Source: Hoeflea_A sp039025395
Lineage (GTDB): Bacteria > Pseudomonadota > Alphaproteobacteria > Rhizobiales > Rhizobiaceae
DNA: 64,000 nucleotides
Direction of reading: 5' to 3'
Assembly (NCBI GenBank): GCA_039025395.1
Contig: JBCCOK010000015.1
Span: 18,425-82,424 of the forward strand
The position numbers and the translations under genes are program-made. Positions 34,004-42,733 of this stretch are shown one piece after another; the stretch's first letter is position 1, and each line of letters begins with the position of its first letter. The notes beneath the pieces were generated by a model. It ran no database searches. It was not told the DNA's origin and saw only the letters and a list, made by a program, of their open reading frames with translations.

Positions 34004-34218
34004 TGCTTGTTTCGATCCCCTTTATACGGTTGGCGTTTCTGATATCTGCCGCATTGCGGTTCAGATTGTCAACGAGACGCACGCGCCGCGAACCAATAAA
34101 CGCGATGGCGGTACCAATTGCTCTTTGATGATCAAAGGTCGAGGCATTATATAGCGCCCATACAGATGCATCGGCGGCAAAACAATCCGCATGCCGGCAA
34201 CGAGGCTTGGAGCAGCAG

Positions 34219-34524
34219 ATGACGGAACTATCAAAGCAGCAGCAGACCGAGTTTGAAGCGGCAGCCTTCCGCACACTTGTCAAACACTTGCGCAACCGCA
34301 CCGACGTCCAGAATATTGACCTGATGAACCTCGGCGGCTTTTGCCGCAACTGCCTTTCGAACTGGTACCAGGATGCGGCACAAGAGGCCGGCATCGATAT
34401 GACCAGGCCCGAAGCCCGTGAGATCGTTTACGGCATGCCTTACGAGGAATGGAAAGAAAAATATCAGACTGAGGCAAGCGAGGCGCAGAAAGCGGCCTTT
34501 GCCAAGTCCCAAGAAGAGCAATGA
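34219..34524 (+). CDS. DUF1244 family protein
   Basis: The 101-residue protein has the family core AAFRTLVKHLRNRTDVQNIDLMNLGGFCRNCLSNWY, whose Cys-x-x-Cys pair may bind metal or be redox-active, and YGMPYEEWKEKYQ. Function unknown. The ATG at 34219 is preceded by TTGGAG at a good distance. It diverges from DUF1036-pyk and is followed by gapR on the same strand, a neighbourhood I recall as conserved across Rhizobiales. Confidence 0.9.
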   Translation: MTELSKQQQTEFEAAAFRTLVKHLRNRTDVQNIDLMNLGGFCRNCLSNWYQDAAQEAGIDMTRPEAREIVYGMPYEEWKEKYQTEASEAQKAAFAKSQEEQ

Positions 34525-34679
34525 AGCTCTAAGACAAGATGAGCCTGTGTCTTTCAGGGACAAGCACTTTTACGGCCTTGACGGGAAACCTTGTGCCGGG
34601 CACCTCTGCATTTCTGCAAGGGACCCGAGACGATTCGGTCCCGCACACGTCATACCCGTCGCACATGAAGGAGTTGCCC

Positions 34680-34943
34680 ATGTCGGATACCCAAGGCCTG
34701 GCCAGAAATCAGCTGCGCGCTTTTGTAGAGCGCATCGAAAGGCTGGAGGAAGAGAAAAAGACAATCGCCGAGGACATCAAAGAGGTGTATGGCGAAGCCA
34801 AAGCCATGGGGTATGACACGAAAATCCTGCGCCGGGTGATTTCAATACGCAAGCAGGATCAAAACGAACGCATGGAGCAGGAAGCGGTTCTGGACACCTA
34901 TCTGCATGCGCTCGGCATGGCGGCAGCGCCGCAGGAGGCCTGA
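34680..34943 (+). CDS. gapR: GapR, nucleoid-associated DNA-binding protein (DUF2312)
   Basis: GapR clamps overtwisted DNA ahead of replication and transcription and is important for the asymmetric cell cycle in Caulobacter. The 87-residue protein is all helix: LRAFVERIERLEEEKKTIAEDIKEVYGEAK (about 10-40), then MGYDTKILRRVISIRKQ, the basic DNA-binding helix, and a C-terminal dimer helix. The strong AAGGAG site fixes the start. It converges with the DUF882 gene. Confidence 0.93.
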   Translation: MSDTQGLARNQLRAFVERIERLEEEKKTIAEDIKEVYGEAKAMGYDTKILRRVISIRKQDQNERMEQEAVLDTYLHALGMAAAPQEA

Positions 34944-34977
34944 AACGGTACTCAGCGTTTTGTTTTGAACAAGCCGC

Positions 34978-36837
34978 TTAGCCGCCGATCCCCTCAAAAC
35001 GGGCAACGGTTTTGAAATTCACCGCTCGTCCAGAGAAACGGTTTGTGTTGGCAATTGTGTGGCCGGTTGAAAAGCCATCGAGATGAACGATCTGAGGCGG
35101 ATTGCGAAGATACGGCGAAACAAACTGCGGCGCCGTAAACGCGGCATCAATGGACAAGAGCGTTCCTGCCGAAACAGCCTCTTTGGCAATCATCTGACGG
35201 TTCGGTTTTGGCTCGACCCGCACCGAGCCGGACCGATCGCCTTCGGCATCCGCAGCGCTCGGCCGTGCACCCTTGGCCCTCGATAGCGCCGTTGAGGTCG
35301 AGAACATATCAACACCCAAACCTTGCGTTGACGGAGCCAGCGCAACCCTGACAGGCGCGGCGTTCAAACCGAGCGGCGATGGCGTCGGCGTTGGAATGCC
35401 TGCTGTTGCGGCATCCTGTGAAATGATGGCTGCAAGAGTTTGCCCGTCGGGAGAAACAAAGTCGGGACGCCCTGCCGGCCGCGGCACATAGGCAAGTTTC
35501 GGACTATCCTCGCCATTGCTATCCGCTGTCTGATCCAATTCGCCACGCATCAGCGGCGTATCGGCCGGACTGGCAACGACCGGCGCATTGATCAGCGCGC
35601 CGATCGCCGTATTCGTCGGACGGTTTCCAGGGGTCGGCGCCAGCGCCACGCGCGTACCGCGCTGATTGAATGTTTCGGTTCGAAGCTGCGGTACTGGAAT
35701 ACGAGCACCGCGCGTGCTGGTGGTCTCATTGTTCCAGGCTTGTGTGGTGGCAACAGCAGACGTGTTGGACAGCGTGGCTACGGTCAGCGGAACCGTTGAT
35801 ACGGAATGGTCGGGCGTATTGAGCGTGACGCTCCGTCCATCGGGAACAAGGCCGCCCGGACGCCGCGGATTGTCGCTGGCGGGCGTCGGTATGACTTGCG
35901 GTATCTCAGCAGCGGCCAGGGCAACGGCCACGCCGGAATCAGGCGGCGTGGGCCGCGATTGCGGCGTCGGAATATAAGCAAGCTGAGGCGTTGCTTCGAC
36001 CGGCTCAGGCCTCGGAGCGGCGGTGACGGCGGCAACCTGCGTCTGCCTGACAGGCGCCGCCGGGGCTGAATCATCCGTGTCCCGGTTGCGCCTGAAAAGA
36101 CCCGCCAGCAATCCGTTGCCGCTGGACGTTGCCCGGCTCGGCCGCTTTCCGGCAACCTGTATGCTGTCGGCGCTCACGCGCGTCTTGTAGTCCGCCAGTG
36201 CCTGGTTGTAGCCGGGCAGTGGCTTCCCGTCGGACGGCAGATGCAGCGTTTTTCCGTCGGGGAAGACCTGGCTCAGTTCCTTGCGGTTCATTCGCGGCCA
36301 TGACCGTACACTGCCGACATCAAGGTGAACGAACGGCGATCCCGATTTCGGGTAGTAGCCGACGCCTCCAACCTGAAACTTCATGCCGATACGGCGCAGT
36401 TTCTTGACAGGCACGCCAGGGATGTAGAAATCGATTGCCTTGCCGAGCGTGTGCTGGCTCCTCTTGGCCACGCCCCGCGAGCGCTTGCGCAACATCGCAT
36501 TGGTCTTTGGCGACCGGTAGGCGGATACGACGTGGATATGCTCTTTCGAACCCGTTTCCTGGTAAACCTCCCACAGAAGGTCAAAGAGGCGCGGGTCCAT
36601 CTTGGTGGCTTCCTTTTGCCGCCAGTCACGCAGGAAGCGATTCAGCTTGGTCAATCCGCCCGGAACATAACGGCCATTCTTCTTGAATGTGATCGTCGCA
36701 CGCTCTTTCGTGTGGATGAAATAGAGGTTAAGCGAGCGTGTTTCCGCATTCGCGGGTCCCGCTGCCGCAACGCACACGACCGCAGCCAGCGCCGCGGCAA
36801 ACAGCCGCGCGCGATGAATGACCGCAATGGCGGACAT
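34978..36837 (-). CDS. DUF882 (YcbK/M15A-like) cell-wall peptidase with long C-terminal tail
   Basis: The 619-residue protein (from the start chosen here) has a signal peptide (about 1-33, FAAALAAVVCVAAAGPANA), then the DUF882 domain (about 35-180) with LNYFIHT-like opening, LFDLLWEVYQETGS, VVSAYRSPKTNAMLRKRSRGVAKRSQH, KAIDFYIPGV and GGVGYYPKSGSPFVHLDVG. The His/Asp set fits a zinc M15-type D,D-carboxypeptidase or a derived cell-wall binder. Residues 240-619 form a long Pro/Thr/Ala-rich, low-complexity tail with repeated LAYIPTPQSRP-like motifs. I prefer the start at 36837; an in-frame ATG at 36954 would add 39 residues before the signal peptide. Confidence 0.87.
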   Translation of the reverse strand: MSAIAVIHRARLFAAALAAVVCVAAAGPANAETRSLNLYFIHTKERATITFKKNGRYVPGGLTKLNRFLRDWRQKEATKMDPRLFDLLWEVYQETGSKEHIHVVSAYRSPKTNAMLRKRSRGVAKRSQHTLGKAIDFYIPGVPVKKLRRIGMKFQVGGVGYYPKSGSPFVHLDVGSVRSWPRMNRKELSQVFPDGKTLHLPSDGKPLPGYNQALADYKTRVSADSIQVAGKRPSRATSSGNGLLAGLFRRNRDTDDSAPAAPVRQTQVAAVTAAPRPEPVEATPQLAYIPTPQSRPTPPDSGVAVALAAAEIPQVIPTPASDNPRRPGGLVPDGRSVTLNTPDHSVSTVPLTVATLSNTSAVATTQAWNNETTSTRGARIPVPQLRTETFNQRGTRVALAPTPGNRPTNTAIGALINAPVVASPADTPLMRGELDQTADSNGEDSPKLAYVPRPAGRPDFVSPDGQTLAAIISQDAATAGIPTPTPSPLGLNAAPVRVALAPSTQGLGVDMFSTSTALSRAKGARPSAADAEGDRSGSVRVEPKPNRQMIAKEAVSAGTLLSIDAAFTAPQFVSPYLRNPPQIVHLDGFSTGHTIANTNRFSGRAVNFKTVARFEGIGG

Positions 36838-37222
36838 GTCAGAGCGTCTCAGCAAACGTTTATATACCCCTGGATCCCCAACTCGTCCCTCGATAATTCT
36901 GCCTAACCAGTATCCGGTCAACCTATCTTCTTGGTTTTCCGTTAATTTCGGCATTTCATCGTCAGTCTGGCACAGCTGTATGACAATTGCGGTCAGAGCA
37001 TGGCAAAGCGCTCACACTCCATTTCAACTGACATTTATAGTGAACAAGGAACTAACAAGCGGTGAATGGTTTTACAGAATACACTTTGAATCAATTTGAA
37101 ATGTGGCCAAACGGAAACAGGCCGGTGCCAATCCCCAAATTTATCGATTAAACCGGCATGCCCGTGTGGCGCTTTGCGCCTTTGACCCTATAAAAGAGCC
37201 GGAAACGGTTAAGAGGCCCGCC
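36838..37222. other. Divergent intergenic region between the DUF882 and M3 peptidase genes
   Basis: No gene is apparent in these 385 bp beyond possible N-terminal extensions of the two flanking frames. The region must hold both promoters. A TATAAA at 37189-37194 is a possible -10 for the peptidase gene, but its -35 is poor. No operator or RNA structure was recognised. Confidence 0.4.
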
Positions 37223-39088
37223 ATGCCCAGATTGCGAAGTTTTCCGACCAACATCCTGCAGCCCCGCCGGAGCGTAGCGCAAATGCCCGAAGGCAAAACG
37301 GACGATACACTTGGTGATCTTCCTGAATGGGATCTGGCTGATCTTTATACCGCGATGGATGCGCCGGAACTCACCCGCGATATGGAAGAAGCCGAGGCGC
37401 GCAGCATCGCGTTCGAAAAGCACTGGAAGGGCAATCTGGAAGCAGCGGCGAACAACGGCGGAGACAACGGTCTCGGAGCGGCCCTGCAACAATACGAGGC
37501 GCTTGAAGAAACGCTCGGCCGTCTCATATCATTTGCCGGCCTGTCCTATTTTTCTGATACCGGCGACCCCAAGCGCGCGAAATTTTACGGCGATATTCAG
37601 TCGAAACTGACGGACATCAGCAGCCACCTCCTTTTCTTTCCGCTGGAGATCAACCGCATCGACGACGCCATTGTCGATTCCGCTATCGAAGGCGACCCGG
37701 CGACTGCGCATTATCGACCCTGGCTGGTCGACCTGCGCAAGGACAAGCCCTATCAGCTCGAGGATCAGGTCGAGAAACTGTTCCATGAGAAATCGGTAAC
37801 CGGACGCTCCGCATGGAACCGGCTCTTTGACGAAACGATGGCGTCTCTGCGGTTCCAAATCGACGGCGAGCAAGCCACTCTTGAACCAACGCTCAACCGG
37901 CTCCAGTCAGCGGATGGGGACGAACGTCGCCGGGCAGCGGAAGCACTCGTTACAACCTTCAGCGAGAACATCCGTACCTTCACGCTGATCACCAATACAC
38001 TGGCCAAGGACAAGGAGATATCCGACCGTTGGCGCGGCTTTGAGGATATCGCCGACAGCAGGCACCTGGCCAACAGGGTCGAGCGCGACGTGGTCAACGC
38101 GTTGAGCGACGCCGTTTCGCAAGCCTACCCGCGCCTCTCCCACCGCTATTATCGCATGAAGGCAAAGTGGTTGGGGATGGATCAGTTGAATTACTGGGAC
38201 CGCAATGCACCATTGCCCGAGACGCCTCAAAGCATCATTAGTTGGGATGCCGCACGCGAAACCGTCCTGTCGGCCTATGCCGGCTTCGATCCGCTGATGG
38301 CAGAGATCGCCGGACGCTTTTTCGATCGCAAGTGGATCGACGCCCCTGTGCGCGACGGCAAGGCGCCGGGCGCCTTTTCGCATCCGACCGTGCCCTCGGT
38401 TCATCCCTACGTGCTGATGAACTATCTCGGAAAACCGAGAGACGTGATGACGCTTGCCCACGAACTGGGCCATGGCGTGCATCAGGTTCTGGCAGGCGAG
38501 CAGGGCGCCCTGATGGCGCCAACGCCGCTAACGCTTGCAGAAACCGCGTCCGTCTTCGGGGAAATGCTGACCTTCCGGACACTTCTCGACCGCACGGATG
38601 ACCCCGGTGAGCGCAAGGCGATGCTGGCGCAAAAGGTCGAAGACATGATCAATACGGTGGTCAGGCAGATCGCCTTCTATCAATTCGAACGCAAGATCCA
38701 TACGGCACGGCGGGAAGGCGAACTGACATCGGAGCAAATCGGCGAGCTATGGATTTCCGTCCAGAAAGACAGTCTGGGTCCGGCGATCCGCCTCTCGTCG
38801 GGTTACGAGACCTTTTGGGCCTATATCCCGCATTTCATTCATTCGCCGTTTTACGTCTACGCCTACGCATTCGGTGATTGCCTGGTCAACTCGCTGTTTG
38901 CGGTCTACCAGAACGCCGAAGAGGGCTTTCAGGAACGCTATTTCGATATGCTGCGGGCCGGCGGCACAAAACATCATTCCGAATTGCTTGCGCCATTTGG
39001 ACTCGATGCCAGCGATCCTGCTTTCTGGCATCGTGGCCTTTCAGTTATCGAGGACCTGATCGACGAACTGGAAGCTTTGGACAGGTGA
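37223..39088 (+). CDS. pepF: M3 family oligoendopeptidase (PepF-like)
   Basis: This 621-residue zinc metallopeptidase cleaves short peptides in the cytoplasm. The zinc motif HELGHGVHQVL is near residue 414, with the third ligand in LTLAETASVFGEML about 25 residues later. The N-terminal helical domain (LPEWDLADLYTAMDAPEL on) and the C-terminal YETFWAYIPHFIHSPFYVYAYAFGD block fit the PepF/M3B group. The ATG at 37223 has AAGAGG upstream and matches family starts; a GTG at 37103 would add 40 unlikely residues. Homospermidine synthase follows after about 70 bp. Confidence 0.93.
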   Translation: MPRLRSFPTNILQPRRSVAQMPEGKTDDTLGDLPEWDLADLYTAMDAPELTRDMEEAEARSIAFEKHWKGNLEAAANNGGDNGLGAALQQYEALEETLGRLISFAGLSYFSDTGDPKRAKFYGDIQSKLTDISSHLLFFPLEINRIDDAIVDSAIEGDPATAHYRPWLVDLRKDKPYQLEDQVEKLFHEKSVTGRSAWNRLFDETMASLRFQIDGEQATLEPTLNRLQSADGDERRRAAEALVTTFSENIRTFTLITNTLAKDKEISDRWRGFEDIADSRHLANRVERDVVNALSDAVSQAYPRLSHRYYRMKAKWLGMDQLNYWDRNAPLPETPQSIISWDAARETVLSAYAGFDPLMAEIAGRFFDRKWIDAPVRDGKAPGAFSHPTVPSVHPYVLMNYLGKPRDVMTLAHELGHGVHQVLAGEQGALMAPTPLTLAETASVFGEMLTFRTLLDRTDDPGERKAMLAQKVEDMINTVVRQIAFYQFERKIHTARREGELTSEQIGELWISVQKDSLGPAIRLSSGYETFWAYIPHFIHSPFYVYAYAFGDCLVNSLFAVYQNAEEGFQERYFDMLRAGGTKHHSELLAPFGLDASDPAFWHRGLSVIEDLIDELEALDR

Positions 39089-39157
39089 ACCGGCTTGCCG
39101 GATCCGTCAATGCGCCGTTGGATCCGGAGTGCAAGGTTCGGCAGGAAAGATTTGAAC

Positions 39158-40603
39158 ATGGCAGACGGCGAGTACCCCGTATACGGCAAGATTGACGGCC
39201 CCATCGTCATGATCGGTTTCGGCTCAATCGGACGCGGTACGCTGCCGCTTATCGAGCGACATTTCGATTATGACAGAAACCGCATGGTGATCGTCAATCC
39301 GCACGGCGACGATCAAGGCTTGATGCGCCGCCACGGCGTGCGCCACGTCGCCGCTGCGCTTACCCCAGACAATTATCGCGACGTGCTGGAGCCCCTGCTG
39401 ACCGAAGGCGAAGGCCGCGGTTTTTGCGTCAATCTATCGGTCGACACGTCATCGCTCGAGCTAATGAAATTCTGTCGGGAAATCGGTGTCCTCTATATCG
39501 ACACCGTCGTTGAACCCTGGCTTGGCTTCTACTTTGACGACCAGGTCGACAATGCCGCACGCACAAACTACGCCCTGCGCGAAACGGTGCGGCGCGAAAA
39601 GCTTGCAAATCCGGGCGGTACGACTGCGGTGTCCTGTTGTGGCGCCAATCCCGGCATGGTGTCGTGGTTTGTCAAGCAGGGCCTTGTCAATCTGGCACAA
39701 GACCTTTCCCTCGACTTCGACATTCCGGGGCAGGATGAGCGGAGCGGCTGGGCAGCACTGATGCACAAGGCCGGAGTGAAGGGTATTCATATTGCCGAAC
39801 GCGACACGCAGCTGGCAAAAAGCCCGAAGCCGCTTAATGTGTTTTGGAACACCTGGTCCGCGGACGGGTTTATATCAGAGGGGTTGCAGCCGGCGGAACT
39901 CGGCTGGGGTACCTACGAAAAGTGGAAACCGCAAAACGCCTATTCTCATCCTGAAGGCTGCCAGGCGGCCATATTTCTCGATCAGCCAGGCGCCAACACC
40001 CGCGTTCGCACCTGGTGCCCCACACCGGGGCCTCAATACGGGTTTCTTGTCACCCATAATGAGTCGATCTCCATTTCTGATTTTTTTACACTCAGGGATG
40101 CCGACGGTGAGGTGATCTTCCGGCCGACCTGCCACTATGCCTATCATCCGGCCAATGACGCCGTGCTGTCTCTGCATGAAATGTTTGGAAACGGAGGCAA
40201 ACAACAGCCTGTATTGCATGTGCTGGAAGAAAACGAGCTTGTCGACGGCATCGATGAACTTGGCGTTCTGCTCTACGGCCACGAAAAAAATGCCTATTGG
40301 TTCGGTTCGAGACTGTCCGTTGAGGAAACGCGAGAACTCGCCCCCTATCAGAATGCCACTGGACTGCAGGTCACGTCGGCGGTAATCGCCGGTATGGCCT
40401 GGGCGCTTGAAAATCCGCAGGCCGGAATTGTCGACACTGACGAAATGGACTACCGCCGCTGTCTCGAGGTGCAAATGCCCTATCTGGGCCCGGTTGAGGG
40501 GCACTACACGGAATGGACCCCGCTGACCGGCCGTCCGGGCCTTTTCCCCGAAGATCTCGACGAAAGCGATCCGTGGCAGTTCAGAAACGTACTGGTTCGC
40601 TGA
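39158..40603 (+). CDS. hss: Homospermidine synthase
   Basis: The enzyme makes sym-homospermidine from two putrescines (or spermidine and putrescine) with NAD as bound cofactor. Homospermidine is a characteristic polyamine of many rhizobia. The 481-residue protein has the nucleotide-binding motif IVMIGFGSIGRGTLPLI near 16-32, the long VVEPWLGFYFDDQVDN segment, SCCGANPGMVSWFVKQGL, and the C-terminal LLYGHEKNAYWFGSRLS. AGGAAAG precedes the ATG at 39158. It may be co-transcribed with the M3 peptidase gene. Confidence 0.95.
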   Translation: MADGEYPVYGKIDGPIVMIGFGSIGRGTLPLIERHFDYDRNRMVIVNPHGDDQGLMRRHGVRHVAAALTPDNYRDVLEPLLTEGEGRGFCVNLSVDTSSLELMKFCREIGVLYIDTVVEPWLGFYFDDQVDNAARTNYALRETVRREKLANPGGTTAVSCCGANPGMVSWFVKQGLVNLAQDLSLDFDIPGQDERSGWAALMHKAGVKGIHIAERDTQLAKSPKPLNVFWNTWSADGFISEGLQPAELGWGTYEKWKPQNAYSHPEGCQAAIFLDQPGANTRVRTWCPTPGPQYGFLVTHNESISISDFFTLRDADGEVIFRPTCHYAYHPANDAVLSLHEMFGNGGKQQPVLHVLEENELVDGIDELGVLLYGHEKNAYWFGSRLSVEETRELAPYQNATGLQVTSAVIAGMAWALENPQAGIVDTDEMDYRRCLEVQMPYLGPVEGHYTEWTPLTGRPGLFPEDLDESDPWQFRNVLVR

Positions 40604-40692
40604 CCTCCCGACCGTAACCTCTCGACACAATCTGACAGGCATATGACTGCACCCACACACCTTCATATTGCAGGAACTGGTCTGCCGATGGT

Positions 40693-40710
40693 AATCAGTA
40701 CACACTGATT
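40693..40710. repeat. Perfect inverted repeat before omp10
   Basis: AATCAGT-ACAC-ACTGATT is a perfect 7-bp inverted repeat with a four-base spacer, typical in size for a dimeric repressor site. It lies about 80 bp upstream of the omp10 start. It is too small and lacks a T-run, so it is not a terminator for the preceding gene. Confidence 0.5.
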
Positions 40711-40786
40711 TGGATTGGGGCGACAGTGGGGACAGTCGACTTGACGGTTTCCCAATTCGGTCCAAGCCTGCCAATCGGAGGTGATT

Positions 40787-41146
40787 ATGCGGCAATGGAT
40801 TAGGCTCGTTACCATCTCAGCCCTGTCGGCGGCACTTGCGGCCTGCGTCTCGTATGGTCCGGGTCCCGGGTTTGACCCGAACTCAATCGAGGGTGAGTGG
40901 TTCGATTCGAACGGATTTCAATCAACGTTCTCGGCCGGAAGGTTCGAGACGCGGACAACCGACACAAATACGCTGCTGGCAACCGGACAGTACCGCTATG
41001 TAAACAGGGATCTTGTCCAGATCGATATCAGATCGCTTTTGCGTAACACGAATTCCCGGGCCAATTGCTCCCTTGTGTCGGCTACCCAGCTCAATTGCAC
41101 GTCAAACGCAGGCTCCCGGTTCACATTGAACCGCAGGCTCGCCTGA
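40787..41146 (+). CDS. omp10: Omp10-family outer-membrane lipoprotein
   Basis: The 119-residue lipoprotein resembles Brucella Omp10. It has a lipoprotein signal peptide with lipobox LAAC (Cys20), then IEGEWFDSNGFQSTFSAGRFETRTTDTNTLLATGQYR and a C-terminal CSLVSATQLNCTSNAGSRFTL. The last part is almost the Brucella sequence as I remember it. The two later Cys may form a disulfide. GGAGG precedes the ATG. Function is structural or unknown; in Brucella it is a minor surface antigen. It stands as a single gene. Confidence 0.88.
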   Translation: MRQWIRLVTISALSAALAACVSYGPGPGFDPNSIEGEWFDSNGFQSTFSAGRFETRTTDTNTLLATGQYRYVNRDLVQIDIRSLLRNTNSRANCSLVSATQLNCTSNAGSRFTLNRRLA

Positions 41147-41257
41147 CCGGCAATTCGGTCCTGATTTACGGTCCCTCTGCCGGGCTTGATAAGCCCGCCG
41201 CGCTGTGCTGTTTAGGTGCACGGTTCACACAACACGCATGGCAGGGGCGACAACGCT

Positions 41258-42511
41258 GTGACATCCCATTTCGATGAGTTTGAAACGCGCGATCCGGACA
41301 AACGTGAGGCGGATCTTTTCTTAGCGCTTCCGACTTTCATTGCTGAGGCGACTGAAAATGCGCCGGGTTTGCGCGATTGGCTCAGCGGCTGTGATCCGGC
41401 CGCACTGATAGACCGGACCGCGCTGGCGGCACTGCCGGTTTTGCGGAAACCGGAACTGATGGAATTGCAGGCTGCCGATCCGCCGTTCGGGGGTCTCGCC
41501 AATCCCGATGCACTTATCGGCAACCATGTCTTCATGTCGCCGGGACCGGTCTGGGAGCCGCAGGGCTTCGGTGCGGATCCATGGCAATCTGCCAGGGCAC
41601 TCTTTGCTGCCGGCTTCCGCCCGGGCGACATCCTCCACAACAGCTTCTCGTACCACATGACACCGGGCGCGTTTGTCCTTGATGAAGGCGCCAGGGCGCT
41701 TGGATGCCTGGTGTTCCCCGCCGGTGTTGGCAACACCGACGCCCAGGTCGACGCGGCGGCGACGCTGAAACCCTCGGCATTCGCTGGAACGCCGGATTAT
41801 CTCAAAGTACTCCTCGACAAGGCAGCGGAGTCTGGTGTTGATCTTTCGTCGATCAAACGCGCGATGGTATCCGGCGGCGCGCTGTTCCCGTTGTTGCGCG
41901 AGGAATACAAAAGCCGCGGCGTTCATGTGCTGCAATCCTATGCCACCGCTGATATCGGCATCATCGCTTACGAGAGCAGCGACGAGGACGGCAACCCGCA
42001 CCCGGGCATGATCCTCAACGAAAACCTGATCGTCGAAATCGTGCGTCCCGGAACCGGCGATCCGGTACAAGACGGCGAAGTCGGCGAGATTGTTGTCACA
42101 TCCCTCAACCGCGCCTACCCGCTGATCCGCTTCGGCACCGGCGACATGACGGCCGTGCTTGAAGGCAGTTCACCATGCGGTCGCACTGGCATCCGCATCA
42201 AGGGGTGGATGGGCCGCGCCGACCAGCGCACCAAGGTCAAGGGCATGTTTGTTGACCCGAAACAGATTGCTGCGATTGTCGAGCGCCATACGGATGTCGC
42301 AAAGGCGCGCCTGAGGGTCTATCGCGATCGCGATCAGGACGCCATGACATTGCAGGTCGAGCCGGTCGGCAATGCGGTACTCGATGCAGATGCGCTGGCC
42401 TCCACACTGGCGGATGTAACGAAGCTCAAGGGCGCTGTGGAGCCCGTTGCAGCGGGCAGCCTTCCGAATGACGGCAAGGTTATAGCCGATGATCGCGATT
42501 ATGAGCAGTAG
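41258..42511 (+). CDS. Phenylacetate-CoA ligase-like adenylate-forming family protein
   Basis: The 417-residue protein follows the PaaK pattern: an N-terminal helical part, LKPSAFAGTPDYLKVLLDKA (about 170-190), SSIKRAMVSGGALFPLLREEY, QSYATADIGIIAYE (A5 position), LIRFGTGDMTAVLEG and GWMGRADQRTKVKGMFVDPKQIAAIVE (A8). The adenylate P-loop, normally SSGTTGKPT, reads MSPGPVWEPQG here, so ATP-dependent activation is in doubt or uses a variant loop. I chose the GTG at 41258, preceded by AGGGG; another GTG lies at 41216. Substrate unknown. Confidence 0.8.
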   Translation: MTSHFDEFETRDPDKREADLFLALPTFIAEATENAPGLRDWLSGCDPAALIDRTALAALPVLRKPELMELQAADPPFGGLANPDALIGNHVFMSPGPVWEPQGFGADPWQSARALFAAGFRPGDILHNSFSYHMTPGAFVLDEGARALGCLVFPAGVGNTDAQVDAAATLKPSAFAGTPDYLKVLLDKAAESGVDLSSIKRAMVSGGALFPLLREEYKSRGVHVLQSYATADIGIIAYESSDEDGNPHPGMILNENLIVEIVRPGTGDPVQDGEVGEIVVTSLNRAYPLIRFGTGDMTAVLEGSSPCGRTGIRIKGWMGRADQRTKVKGMFVDPKQIAAIVERHTDVAKARLRVYRDRDQDAMTLQVEPVGNAVLDADALASTLADVTKLKGAVEPVAAGSLPNDGKVIADDRDYEQ

Positions 42512-42733
42512 AAGCAAACACAGCACCGGAAGCCGGATTCGGACTTGTTGTTTTGACAATTTGGTGGAACGATGGAATCGATGATCCTCAACGTTCCAAA
42601 ACACCAATATGGAACAACGGTGCTGTGGGAGACAAAAACGCTGACTTGCAGCAGACGCGCGACAAGCCATTCCGTTTTGATCGAATTGCACCAGCATCAC
42701 TTGTAAGAGTCAGTATTTCCCAAGGAGACGCCC

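Noticed and set aside
37020..37060. GAAC-N7-TAAC, LexA-like sequence before the M3 peptidase gene
   Set aside because: One mismatch and the gene is not a DNA-repair gene.
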